From the NCBI GenBank assembly GCA_905221605.1, contig CAJNDS010002229.1, positions 275,699 to 339,698 on the forward strand: a stretch of DNA of 64,000 nucleotides, in the 5' to 3' direction. A program made the position numbers and the translations under genes. This stretch comes from Symbiodinium natans. Its lineage: Eukaryota > Sar > Dinophyceae > Suessiales > Symbiodiniaceae. The first letter of the stretch is position 1. The number at the start of each line of letters is the position of its first letter. Positions 20,706-32,100 of the stretch are shown one piece after another. The notes under the pieces are model-generated. The model had not been told where the DNA came from, did not search any database, and worked only from the letters and a program-made list of their open reading frames with translations.

Positions 20706-21658
20706 ATCTCAGGCTCGATGACGTGCGTTAGGCAGAGCTCCCGGCCCAGCATTTTGCGGCCTAGTGCGAGAGTAGGGTGTAGGGTGTAGGGTTTAGGGTT
20801 TAGGGTTTAGGGTTTAGGGTTCAGGGTTTTGGGTTTTAGGGCTTAGGGGTTGAGGGTTCAGGGTTCAGGGTTTTGGGTTATAGGGCTTAGGGGTTTGGGG
20901 TGTAGCATCGCACACACCAGTTCATAGTTTCCTCGAGGAGAAACATACGCCAGGACCGTGCGAGGCCTTGAATGAGAGCGGATCTCTCCAAGAAAGCCAC
21001 TTGTTTGGTCTTCCTCGCAAAGACTCACCCTAAACCCTAAACCCTAAACCCTAAACCCTAAACCCTAAACCCTAAACCCTAAACCCTAAACCCTAAACCC
21101 TAAACCCTAAACCCTAAACCCTAAACCCTAAACCCTAAACCCTAAACCCTAAACCCTAAACCCTAAACCCTAAACCCTAAACCCTAAACCCTAAACCCTA
21201 AACCCTAAACCCTAAACCCTAAACCCTAAACCCTAAACCCTAAACCCTAAACCCTAAACCCTAAACCCTGACCCTGAACCCTAGCCCCTTGGCTCTTCTT
21301 TGCATCCCGAAGAGGCACTCTGCCCCATCCCACTATGAGCAGCTGCACTTCATGATCCATTCCAGCATTCCGCGCTGCAGACTTCTGAAAAAGTGGCTAT
21401 CCCTTAACCCCAAACCCCAAACCCCTAAACCCCTAAACCCTAAACCCTAAACCCCAAACCCCAAACCCTAAACCCCCAAAACCCGACAAGGCATCATGCG
21501 AGCAAGGCACACCGAGTCAGGCGGAAGCCATGTCTCGCAGCAGGCTTGAGCACATAGCCTGCATATGGGTTTAGGGTTTAGGGTTTAGGGTTTAGGGTTT
21601 AGGCTTTGGACAAGTGTCCGAGCCTTCTCAAGATCGCGCTGCCAAGCACATCGTCACA
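20706..21658 (-). CDS. Unresolved minus-strand multi-exon gene
   Basis: Five GC-rich islands between telomere-type arrays read openly on the minus strand. 21658-21606: DDVLGSAILRRLGHLSKA, or in another frame RDLEKARTLVQ. 21551-21492: YVLKPAARHGFRLTRCALL. 21392-21296: MDHEVQLLIVGWGRVPLRDA. 21006-20912: LERSALIQGLARSWRMFLLE. 20757-20706: KMLGRELCLTHVIEPEMQ. Frames and junctions are ambiguous, and no family is recognised. It may be the 3' part of the DESI gene just upstream or a separate gene. Confidence 0.45.
20774..20900. repeat. TTTAGGG array with variants
   Basis: GTGTAGGG, TTTAGGG, TTCAGGG and TTTTGGG units. Confidence 0.85.
21027..21290. repeat. Longest near-perfect CCCTAAA array in the window
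   Basis: About 34 tandem CCCTAAA heptamers by length (21027-21269), then CCCTGAC/CCCTGAA variants. Flanked on both sides by exon-like islands, so it is interstitial, probably intronic. Confidence 0.97.
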
Positions 21659-21666
21659 TTAAGTTC

Positions 21667-21776
21667 ATGTGGGGGTTACGAAAATGGGGGACCCCTAGAG
21701 TAGACCCTCAAATAGTAGGATTCCCTTGTAATGAGGACCCCAAGAAGGTACCCCCTATTTTCGGAAACCACCATGT
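21667..21776. mobile_element. Fold-back element family E, good copy
   Basis: The left ATGTGGGGGTTACGAAAATG mirrors the right end, which on the other strand reads ATGGTGGTTTCCGAAAATAG. Inner blocks: CAAATAGTAGGATTCCC and AATGAGGACCCCAAGAAGG. Confidence 0.8.
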
Positions 21777-22544
21777 AGGCGCACCATTACCCTTAACCTC
21801 TGGCTCACGTCGGTTTCAGCTGAGAGCTGGGCAGTAGCCGTGTCAACAATGGATACGAGCGTAGCGCCTGGATTGATGCTCCATGAAAGAACGAACTGCT
21901 GGTGCACTGGTGCTGCATGTCTTTCCCGGGATGAAACAGCCGCGTGGCGCTCCCACGACATTTCACGAATCAGAAGGCTACATCTGTGCTGTGTGTGTGT
22001 GTGTCTTGTATGCCTTATGTATGCTGTGAACTCGTCAGATAGAAATTGCAGCAAGATCTCACCGATCTCACTTCTACACTTTTGGGCATGTCCTTCAGTG
22101 TGAGGTGGGTTGTCAACCGCTGCTTCGCAATGCATGCCGCAAAGAACCCGACGTTGTGTGCTTCACGTCTGCAGCAACGCTTTGCACATGTTCCCGATAG
22201 GAACAATGTAGGATTCATTAGAGGAAACAAAACTGTGGCACAAACGGCTATACATGCCTGGACACGAAAGCCAGGCTCCCAAGACCTCCTAAACTGGCGC
22301 GCTTGGAGATAGATGTGGCAGAGTCTGCGCCGGCGAGAGGGTATTGTATATGGGAAACGTGGGACAGCCACAGGTTTCTTAGGGTACTCTTGACCGACCA
22401 AAATGTTCATGCGCCCCTGCTCGCAGCAAGAAGTGTGAGCACGTACGCTGTGCATCAACGCAACATGTTGCTGCACGCGGCACGTTTCAGAATGACTGTG
22501 GCGAACTAAGCACTAAACCGTTGTAAACCCTAAGTCCTAAAATC

Positions 22545-24035
22545 CTGTCCGACGGCAAAAGGCTCTGAGTGCGTCACCTCCTGCGGCTGACCCAAGACAT
22601 CCTTCGGGATGTGCCTCTGGGGTTTAGGGTAGTTTTTTTTTGGGGGGGGGGGGGCTAGCTTTATGTGGGGTACATCCCCAAGCCTATTTAGGGAACTGCC
22701 CACATGTCAACGCTGCCTGAAAACGCAAGCAGACTTGTGGCTTGTCGCTGGCTATCTTGGCCCAGGCGCTTGTTCAACAGGAACATCGCAAGCGCATCGG
22801 AGAAGTGGTTGCAGTTGTGGTACCTAAGCACACACATGGTGGTTTGCGAAGTTAGAGGCACCTTATTGGTATTCTAAGGGACTCCTACTATTTGGGGTTT
22901 ATATAATAACTTAGGAGTAGGAGTCGATTATTTTCGTGAACCCCCAAATGATCAGCCGAGCCCGCGTGCTGAAGGGATGCAAGCGACACAAAGATCCGCA
23001 TGAGGCGCCGGCAGCAGATGGTAGTGCATTGACTTCCTCCGCTGCCTCGGGGGATTGAAGCTGCCCATGTCTTCAGTAGGATTTAGGGTTTAGGGTTTAG
23101 GGTTTAGGGCTTGGGGCAAGCAGATTTAGGGTTTAGGGTTTAGGGTTTATAGGGTTGAGGGCAGGCAGAGGCGCCTGTTCACGAAGTCCAGCGTGCCGGC
23201 GCAGGACCGGGAAGTGTAACCGAGAAACCTGCTTGTGATGGTAATGGCACTTTCAACAACAGCCGCACAACACAAAAAACGCACGCCAGCATGACGGGGG
23301 CCTCTTCTCGGCCGGGTTCGTGTAGCCCGCAAACCTTGCAGCCAGGTGCAGACTGAGGCAGAACCCATATCCACACCCGCTGGCTTGATTGAAGCCCTGG
23401 AGTTTTCAGGAAGCAAGGCAAGGAAGATATGAGAAGGCAGCACTGCTCCTCATGCACTAAGCCGCGTGCTCGGCCCAAGACACGTAGATCTCCTTTCCTT
23501 GCCAGTACTGTGTTCCTCAGAAGCTGCTCACTTCACCTATACTCCCCTTAGAACCTTAATAAAAGTAGTATGTTTAACATCCTCTTGGGCTTGTGTATAA
23601 ACAAAAGTAAAGAAGACTTCCCAAGGGGGATACAGTCACTACACTACGCTGAAAGCATCCCTTCACTGCCGGGGCTGCTGCCCTCGCTCGGAAACTTGGT
23701 GGGCCAGCGCACCACGACCCCCGTGTGCCAGATGCCCTGCAAGAAGTCCGAACACGGGACAGGGTTTGGGGTTTAGGGTTTAGGGTTTAGGGTTTAGGGT
23801 TTAGGGTTTAGGGTGTAGGGTCTAGGGTATAGGACATTTCTGGGGGCTTTTCCGGAATAAGACTACTCCGAAGATCCTTCTTGTAGGAATGTACCCATTT
23901 TGGCGGGTGATTACAACTGGCCCTCATGGAGCAACCTGCCTTAAAGCGAGTCCATCTGCCAGCAAGTCCATCCGAGATATCGTACATGTAGAGGTACACC
24001 TGCGGCTCGCAACTCGCTGACCCGCATGGGGATGC
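22545..24035 (-). CDS. DESI-type (PPPDE) papain-fold isopeptidase, partial model
   Basis: Exons on the minus strand: 24035-23940 (QVYLYMYDISDGLAGRWTR, first beta strand), 23736-23684 (GIWHTGVVVRWPTKFPSE, catalytic-His region), 23228 to about 23175 (FLGYTSRSCAGTLDF), 22823-22770 (YHNCNHFSDALAMFLLN, catalytic Cys in N-C-N-H-F), 22614-22545 (HIPKDVLGQPQEVTHSEPFA). The last two join through a GC-AG intron to FLLNKHIPKDVLGQP, matching the family pattern. The family removes ubiquitin or SUMO from proteins. A further exon probably lies at about 23060-22960. The 5' start and 3' end are unresolved. Confidence 0.82.
22838..22945. mobile_element. Fold-back element family E, in a DESI-gene intron
   Basis: GGTTTGCGAAGTTAGAGGCA at the left, inner ACTCCTACTATTTGGGGTTT, right ATTTTCGTGAACCCCC. 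Confidence 0.6.
23762..23830. repeat. TTTAGGG array in a DESI-gene intron
   Basis: Eight or nine units between the exons 24035-23940 and 23736-23684. Confidence 0.9.
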
Positions 24036-24154
24036 CTATTTGCATATAGAGCAGGTATGGTGCACACGCGTGCGCGCCTCGACTGCGTCACGCTTGGCCG
24101 AAGCTCCCTGCCAGTTCCCCGGGCCCCCCTTCACTTTTGGGAAACGCTAGCAAG

Positions 24155-24222
24155 GTCGACACTCTGCCATGCAAGTACCGTGACAAGCTCCACTGCAACC
24201 ATGCGCAAGAAAGCCCCTCTAA
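24155..24222 (-). CDS. Exon-like island upstream of the DESI gene
   Basis: The minus frame reads FLRMVAVELVTVLAWQSVDL. It could be a 5' exon of the DESI gene, with an in-frame Met. Confidence 0.35.
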
Positions 24223-24744
24223 ACCGCAAGCCCTAAACACCAAAACCCCTAAACCCTATAAACCCTAGAAAAGCTGCAGTCCAATGCCTAGTAGACTTTA
24301 GCGTTCTACCGGCAATGCATGGAAGGAGATCCTACAAAAGCAGAGACTCAGGGTTTGGGATTCAGGGTTTAGGCTTTAGAGTCCAGTTTTCTACTCCCCA
24401 GGAACAACTTATGGACAACATCCGCAAAGGGCAAAAGCAACAACAAGCCAGGAAGTGGCGCAGTCGGGATCATCCTTTTTGCAAGCTACGGGGGAAAACT
24501 CCGAATCGTCACTAAATGGGTACACTGAGGGAAAAGCCTCATCTAGGCAGTAGCCGTGCCAGCTCAGGAAACCCTAACAAACCCTAAACCACTAACTAAA
24601 TCCCTAAACCCTGGCCTAAACCTTCCCCTAAACACTAAAACCCTACCAACTATAAACCCTAAACCCTACCAACTATAAACCCTAAACCCTAAAACCCTAA
24701 AACCCTGAACACCCTACCAACCTTCGATTCAACGACCGCCAGCA

Positions 24745-25710
24745 GCCTTCTTGCGAAGAAGCTCCCGGCTGCCACCGTCGTCGTGCAGGAACTCGTCCAG
24801 CGTTGGAGGCTCAGCATCCTGAGGAAAAGCGGCCCCTGAAGCTTTCTGTTAAGGGTTTTCAGGGTCTAGGGTTTAGGGTTTGAGGGTTTCAGGGTTTAAT
24901 CTTAGGGTTTAGGGTTTTTAGGGTGTCCGGGTGTAGGGTTTTCTTAGGGTTTAGGGCTTTAACTTCAGATGCCTTAAGGAGATCATCTTCTGCAGGTGTC
25001 ATTGCTGAGGGCTTCGGTGAACTTAATGCTTGGAACGTCGCTTTAGCATGGGCGCTGTATCAGTATTTCATCCAGTGCTGGCTGTCTACACATACCTTCT
25101 CAGATTCTCATCGGCCCTTGTGAGTCTTGGAGGTCAGGAGACCAGTGTGTCGCAGGCAGAGGCAATCTGGCGATACTGCCCAGGAAAAACTGTGAACATC
25201 TCTTGGCTCCGCACACACTGCAAGAACTCGTCCAGCGTCACAAGCGCCTCCTCGCAAAGACAGCTGTTCGGCATGAGGCTTTGTCTTGCGCAGTTCTTGC
25301 AGGTGAAAATAGAGTCTCCCTAGTTGCGGGTGTCTCCACACTAAAAGTCCGGATGCCCAAATCCACACTGCGATGCGACTGCGCCTACATGCGGAGGCCC
25401 TGACAACGACGCACATACGCTTTTTGCAGCTGAGCTCCAAGCGGGCTGCAGGAACTCGTCAAGGGTCTGCATTGTCTGGCGGCTTTGCGGCAGTGCCTCG
25501 ACCCACGATAGGAGATTCAACTCATTAGCGGGCACGCCGCGCCCAGCTCAACAGCTTCTCTTCGCGCAACACAACTCCTCAGAAAGCCACCCTAAACCCT
25601 GAACCCTAAACCCTAAATCCTATACAACAGTCAAGACATGTGAAGGCCGGATTGCATGTCACCAGATGCCTTCAGTGAACTTGTCGAGCGAAGGGGCGTC
25701 AAAACCCGAA
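24745..25710 (-). CDS. Minus-strand exons repeating a TLDEFL motif
   Basis: Four islands share a short motif: about 25693-25655 (DAPSLDKFTEGIW), 25514-25446 (ALPQSRQTMQTLDEFLQ), 25303-25212 (EALVTLDEFLQ), 24819-24745 (DAEPPTLDEFLHDDGGSREL). The spacing, Pro/Thr before and Gln/His after recur. No family is recognised. They could be the acidic N-terminal part of the DESI protein downstream, or a separate gene. Telomere-type arrays and plain spacer separate them. Confidence 0.55.
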
Positions 25711-26323
25711 ACCCCAATAAAGCTTCCCAAACACCCTAAACCCTGAAATCCCTGACACCCTAAAGCATCCTAAAACCTCCCAACTCCCCCTCCCCCCGGC
25801 AAAAAAAACATCAAACAATCCATACGAAAAACAAAAGCGTCCCTCCCCCACAGAAACATATCACCAACGACAAAACAATAAAAATCAAAGCCCATCAACA
25901 ACCCCCAAACCCAGAAAACCATCAAAACCACGAAGCAAAAAAAACATAAACAAACATGAAAAAAAACTAAACTCTCGCAGCAGCCCGTAGGTGCGGATCC
26001 AAAGGGCCAGGCCAGGCGCAGGTCGACAGCGAGGCTTGATTAGGGTTTAGGGTTCATAGGGTATAGGGTTTAGGGTTTAGGGTTTAGGGTTTGAAGTTTG
26101 GGGTTTCTAGCCCCCAAAGTTCGACGTCTTGACTTTGGGGACTAAACGAACCCTGAAAGTGTTGAGGGTGAACTCTGAAAGTGTTAAGGACTTTGGGCTT
26201 ATAGAGCCTAGGGCTTCATAAACTTCGGAGGGTTTGTGATCCAGATACCCGAAAAGGAGTCGCAGTAGACAAGGTATATGACCCCAAATTAGGGCAAAAG
26301 CGGCCTTCCTAGATACGAGTCCG

Positions 26324-26770
26324 GTGGATTTATACTCTCCTGTGCAAATTTCTCATGTACGTGGTTATGCCGGGACGAAACAACATGTTGCAACGTGCCG
26401 GAACACTGCGAGCAATAATCACGGGGCCAGGCTGGTTAAGTTGTTGTTGTCTGCCAACCGCAAACCTTTTTCACGACTTGGCGATGCATTCAAAGTCGCA
26501 CGCCCAGCATGTTCACTCGCGGACGGATTTTTTTTCACACGCAGGCCTCCGTATCAGACGTCCCACAACTTGCCGGCCAGTGCCCTCAAGGCAACGGGCA
26601 CTGGCACCTCCTTGCCGACGTCCGCGCTTGGGCGCCAAATGCACAAAAGCCTCCTCCATCGTGTAGGCCTCCTAGCACAAGCTGTTGAGCGCCGTGGTTC
26701 ACAGCTCCTCCTTCTCGTCGCAGCCCACCTAACGTGGATCAGCAGGGACAGGTCGCTGATTCCTTGGTAG
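26324..26770. other. 450-bp stretch free of telomere-type repeats, function unknown
   Basis: Open in two plus-strand frames without recognisable domains. On the minus strand the last part reads KEVPVPVALRALAGKLWDV before a stop. It contains a perfect 10-bp hairpin (26576-26605) and a 20-bp block also found near 8897. Confidence 0.3.
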
Positions 26771-26870
26771 CTCTAACCCAAGACCAGGCCCAGAACCATA
26801 TCAACCCGCGCAACCTTCCCCAAGAAAAAAGTCACCAGGGGCCCAAACCCCGAATCCCCAAACCCTCTGG

Positions 26871-26968
26871 TATTATTTGCTTACTAACCCCCCTGCCCAA
26901 AAAAGAAATCTTCCTTGTAAGGGCAATATAGGTATTCTGTGTTTTTGGGTTCTGAAGCAACAGTAGTC
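26871..26968. mobile_element. Fold-back element family B, diverged
   Basis: TATTATTTGCTTACTAACCC at the left; core CTTCCTTGTAAGGGCAATAT; right GGGTTCTGAAGCAACAGTAG. Confidence 0.75.
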
Positions 26969-27004
26969 TTGCTTCAAAAAGTTCGCCACTAGCTTCCCTG
27001 AACG

Positions 27005-27600
27005 CCTTCCCGACTTGCTACAGTGGGCAGCAGCCCAGACACGTCGCAAATACGATGCAGGGATCGACGTCGTTCACAGGGTGTGGTGTTTGGGCTTCAG
27101 GGTACACATATGTATACATATATATATATATATGTATATGTATACCTCAAAAGAAAACTGAATGTATCATGAGTAGATGGCAGTAAACAAAGAAAAGCTA
27201 TGCATGTACACATACATACATATATATATATACATATATGCATATATCTGTACATATATCAGAGCAGGAGGGCTTACTGGGGCCTACGGGAGCTCCCTAC
27301 CAAAGAGGCCCGAAACCCTCTCACCCTATCACTAACACCCCAACCCCCGTTACAGCCTCCTTTTTTTCCCGGCCTTGATCTGTGTTTCGCCAACTTGGGC
27401 TTCGAGATTCCTCGGAGTATCGTTGGAAGAGTGGTGGCTTAGGGTTTAGGGGTTCGGGATCTGCAAAAGTGAGGAGCACATGGGACGGGAAACAGAAATT
27501 CGATGTCGGTGTAGACTCTGTGTAGACCCCTAAGCGGCGCGAGCACGGAAGCCTTCCACGAGATGATCGAGATTGGAGCGAACACGATGCACAGGCGGGT
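27005..27600. CDS. Three exon-like islands, strand uncertain
   Basis: Plus-strand reading: 27005-27078 FPERLPDLLQWAAAQTRRKY, 27376-27438 DLCFANLGFEIPRSIVGRVV, 27533-27596 GASTEAFHEMIEIGANTMHR, with AG acceptors and GC/GT donors in place for the first and third. The minus strand of the third reads LCIVFAPISIISWKASVLAP, like a membrane helix, and would fit the unidirectional gene order, but lacks an AG acceptor. Confidence 0.35.
27115..27262. repeat. (TA/CATA)n microsatellites
   Basis: ATATATGTATAC and CATACATATATATA runs, interrupted at 27145-27205. Confidence 0.85.
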
Positions 27601-28987
27601 TTAGGGTTAGGGTTTAGGGTTTAGGGTTTAGGGTTCAGGGTTTAGGGTTTAGGGTTTAGAGCCAACAATAGCTTGGGGAACCGACAGGTCAGTAGGCACA
27701 TCAACAAAGCAAATCCTGATGCCTCCTCACCCCAAGTAGAACAAACATCTCTGGTTGATGGTTTAGGGCTTCGGGGTTTCGGGTTAGACGCTTTATGTGT
27801 ATGACATCTGCATATTCCATATACATATGTACATATATGTATGTGTAAGGCGCCACAATTTGGAATGCTGCCGGTGCCACGGGGTGATTGAGCTTGTAGC
27901 CTCTTAGAAGTTTGGGGGGGGTGAGCTTTGTAGGGGAAAATGGCTCGTCTGTCGATTTTCAAGTGGCTGGTATTGCCCCAAAATGATGATTCATAGGGTC
28001 TATGGCTTATAATGTAGGGTTGAGGATTTTAGGTTCAGAAATTCCGGGTTTAGGGTTCAGGGCTTGGGGCTTTGCGGGCACTTGCTGTGCTACGCAGCGG
28101 GTACGGGGCCCACACCCCGAAGACTAAGAACAAATCCTGACAACCGTGATGAGTAGGGGTCCTGATGCTGTTTGAAGAAAATTAGATAATTATTTCAGAT
28201 TGGGACTCTCTGGGAATGAGTGAGTGTGCGCCAATCACATAGGACAATGAACTCCAAACCCAAGTTCCACTCCAAACATCAAAACCTGCATGGATTGAAG
28301 AAGTTTAGGAAGCGTTTGGCCCTAAGCTCCTCCATCGGCACCACCCTCCACCCCAAACCCATCGCCCTCGATTGCTGTAAAGGCTCGCCCTTGTCTTGGC
28401 AGGCACGCAGCCACACAGCCTGTGAGGTCAGGGAGGGTCCAGGGTAGAAGGCGTTAAGCTAGGGTTGAGAGAGTATAGGGTGGAGTTTCAGGGGGGGGGG
28501 GGTAGGTAGCTGGGTAATGGGAGCCTTTTTGATTTAGAACCTCTCAGTGATCACTCCTATAAGGTTTAGGGGTTTAGCCTCTGTCGAAGCTTAAGGCTTC
28601 CCACACTGTTTCCTTTGCAGATTTCCGGCTGAGGGTTTTAAGGTTTAGGGTTTAGGGATTAGGGTCTAGGGTTTGGGTTTTGGGGCCATTTCGGTGGCTA
28701 AACGATGTTCAGGTTCCGAGGGAAACTGCTCAAAGGTTGCCTTCCTTGCGGCACCTGATACGAAGCCCTAAATTTGACAACTTCCCGAATCCCTCAACCC
28801 TACATGCAGGTCGGTCCATGCAGGTTGGTCTACTGCCTATTAAATCCATTCAGCTTATTTCCCTTAAAGATCGAGAGAGTTCGATTGGAAAAGTCCTCAA
28901 TCATCAGCTGTGCCCTTGCAAAAAGCCCGCAAAATGCAGCAAAACTTGCACGCTTCCCTTCTTTCCTTGCCCAAAATTCTAGATTCA

Positions 28988-29070
28988 TGTTGACTTCATT
29001 TTATAAACCCTAAACCCTAAACCCTAAACCTTAAACCCTAAACCCCAAACCCTAAACCCTAAACCCATAA
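28988..29070. repeat. CCCTAAA array
   Basis: About ten units with CCTTAAA and CCCCAAA variants. Confidence 0.85.
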
Positions 29071-29114
29071 TTTGGGGGTGAGGGGGTTAAAAAGGATGTT
29101 TTTCGCGAGCTCAC

Positions 29115-29179
29115 CTGGGGTTTGCGTCCACATTCAGCGTGCGGATCTTGGGGTGCCGGAAGAGCTCAGCCACAACATC
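29115..29179 (-). CDS. LRR exon with a textbook GT donor
   Basis: Encodes DVVAELFRHPKIRTLNVDAN then P. The acceptor follows TTGCAG; the donor reads CCCAG/GTGAGC, one of the few canonical donors in the window. Confidence 0.75.
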
Positions 29180-32100
29180 CTGCAAGTTGGGGAGACTTAG
29201 GGGGGGTTTTGAGGGGTTTAGGGTTTAGTGCTAGGGTTTAGGGTTTAGGGTTCAGGGGTTTAGAGGTTTAGGGGTTCAGGGGTTTAGGGGTCTAGGGGTT
29301 TAGGGGTTTAGGGGTTTAGGGGTTTGGGGGGGGGGGGGGGGGGGGGCTGGGGAAGGAAAGATTTGGGCCAGGGGGTTTCGGGATTGTAGGAGATTTCGGG
29401 GCTCAGGGGTTGAAGGCATAGAGATTTAGGGGTTTCAAGGCTAGCTAGGGGTTTACGGTCCAGATCTACGTAGGGTTTGGAGTTTAGGGCTTAGGGTTTA
29501 GGGATAGGGCAGATGATAACTTTATGGTTGCCCCGACTTCTACAGGCCCACTTCAACAGCACCCATGAAGCTTCAAGTGCACACCTCTCAGTGCTGAATG
29601 TAACCCTAAACCAGAAACCTAAACCCAAACCCTAACCCCACATCCCGAACCCTGAAAACTAGGGACTATCTTTCCCTGATGGCTGGGATCCATACACCAA
29701 TGCTTGTACAATACCACTATACAACCCATAGCAGTACCTGGATTCACTCCCCCAGACCCCCCCCCCCTCCTCAAGCGCCAAGCTCACGATTCTGAAAAAT
29801 GAAATGAGCAGAAAACAGAATGCACAGATTTGTGAACCTCTTGTTCTGATAACGAAATATGATCAACACATGGTCATGAGTTTTGTTAACTGGCCCCTCT
29901 TGACCATCCTATCTCAGACTGGCCCCTGAAAGCCCCAGCAACAACCCCAAACAGGGCTTAGGATTCAGGGTCCTACCTTCTGCAGTTGCTCTCTGAAGAA
30001 TCTTCATACAAAAAAACATATCTTCTTAAGCCCAATGAGAGAAGTCGTGTATACCCTCTCACAAGCAAATGTCGCTCTGGCAAAAAGACATACCCTCTCA
30101 AACCCCAGAAGGGAAACATAGTAACCATATCCCAGAGTCCTACCTGGAATCTGACTTGTCCAGCAACCTGGACGAATTAAAGGTTAACCTTTGGGATTTT
30201 AACGGGATTAGAATACCCCAAAAGGTTAAAGGTTATCCGTTGGGTTGCTCCCCTTATACTAACAGTCCGTAATAGGGATTATAATCGGGGGTACTAGAAT
30301 CCCTATTCAGGACTGTTAGCATAAGGGGGAACCTCCCACGTTACCTACTCTACTACTAAGGGATCCAGCAGGACAGCCTTCTCTCCTTCTCCACACTCCA
30401 AATCATTCAGCTGGACCTGATGGGGCTGGGGTGGTTGGAGCACCTCTTTGGGTCTACGAATTGCTTAAGAAAGCCCCCCAAAAACACAAGCATTCTTCCT
30501 CATAAGGGTAATATAGGGATTATTATCCTATACTTTTTGGGGTTCTTAGGCAAAATAGTACTACTATTTGCCTAAAACCTACTGTGAGGTTTTGGGTTGG
30601 GGTCGAGGGCTGGGTATTGCAGGGATTCAGGCTTAAGGACGTGCGCGCGATCCCCAGCTAGGCAGCTAGACCCTTGAAGCCTGAAACTCTGAAACCCTTC
30701 GGCCCTTCAACCCTTGAACCCCTAAAGCCTAAATCCCCCTAAAACCTAAAGCCCAAAACCTAAACCCTAAACTCTAAGCCCTAAACCCTAAACCCAAAAA
30801 ACCTTGAACCTTTCTTGGAAGTTTGCGGTCTGTTCTCGTGGTGGAGGCTTGGAGGCTTCGAGGGCTCGGGGCTGATTGGGATCAAGCTGTGGGTTTGGGG
30901 TTTAGGGTTTCGGGTTTGGGGTTTAGGGTTTGGGGTTTCGGGTTTGGGGTTTAGGGGTTTCGGGGCTTTGTTTCAGGGTTTCAGGGTTTCAGGGTTTCAG
31001 GGTTTTGAGGGTGTTAGGGTGAAAAGGGTTTTAGGCTTCGGGTGAATGGAGAGGTTTCGGGGAGGTTGCGAGAGGGAGGTTTCGGGGAGGTTCCGAGGCA
31101 GGGTGTCCTGCCCCCGCCTTAACCTGGAACGGGCGCCTCACTTTATCTGCACCAAGCCCTGTAACACCTTGGATGATACGCGTCTTCCAGGGCCCTTTCA
31201 ACTCAAACCCCTAAACTTCGAAACGCCGAAACCCTAAAGCCGAAGGCATAAAAAGATAAGCCCTTTAGGCACCCCACTGGTTTAGGGTTTAGGGTTTAGG
31301 GCTAGGGTTTAGGAGGTTCAAGAAGCCCTTGAGGCACTGAAGCCACCTGCAGCTGCGTCAGGTTCGGCAGCTGGGCCAGAGACCGGGAAAGGGGACCAGT
31401 GAGGCGCAAGTCGTGCAGATCCTTGCGAAGAGACATGGGATCTTGAGGTAGGGCTTGGGGCTTGGGGCTCAGGGCTCAGGGTTTCGGGTTTAGGGGGGAC
31501 TTTTAAGGGTTCTTCTCTCAATTAGGCCCCCCTGTCAGCCTATGCCATATATGGTGACTTCTCTGAAATATGATCCTTTTGGGGGTCCAAATTTTAAGGC
31601 GGCCACAATCCACAATCGAGTCCGCGTCTTATGCCGTGTGTGCTGTAAGGCGGCCTCAATCATGTAGGGTACCCAAAAAGGGACCATAGTTTAGAGAACT
31701 GATCATACCCTAAACCCTAAACCCTTATGTCCCTTAAATGAAGCCAAGAAAGCAGCAACCCTAACCCCTAAACCCTAAACCCTGAACCCCTCTACCATTT
31801 TGACCTAAATGTTAAACACAAATTTGGCGTTTAGACCCCCATTGTTCAACACGAATTTGACGTTTTGACCATTTCGGCCCGTCTGACCCATGTGCCCCCC
31901 CCCCCCCATTGTTCAGCACGAGTTTGGCGCTGTGATCCATTTCGGCCCCCCCCCCCCCCCCCCCCCCCCATTGTTCACGCCACTGCAGCTCAGCGAAGTC
32001 TGTGTGATTGTTCGGCCTCTTGGTGCGTCTGAACAGAAAATAACGAACTTCATATTTTCTGACTGTTATGGGATTCTTTGGGCGGGTGGGTTTTTTCCGT

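Noticed and set aside
21027-21290. True chromosome end
   Set aside because: Exon-like islands lie on both sides and arrays of both orientations occur throughout.
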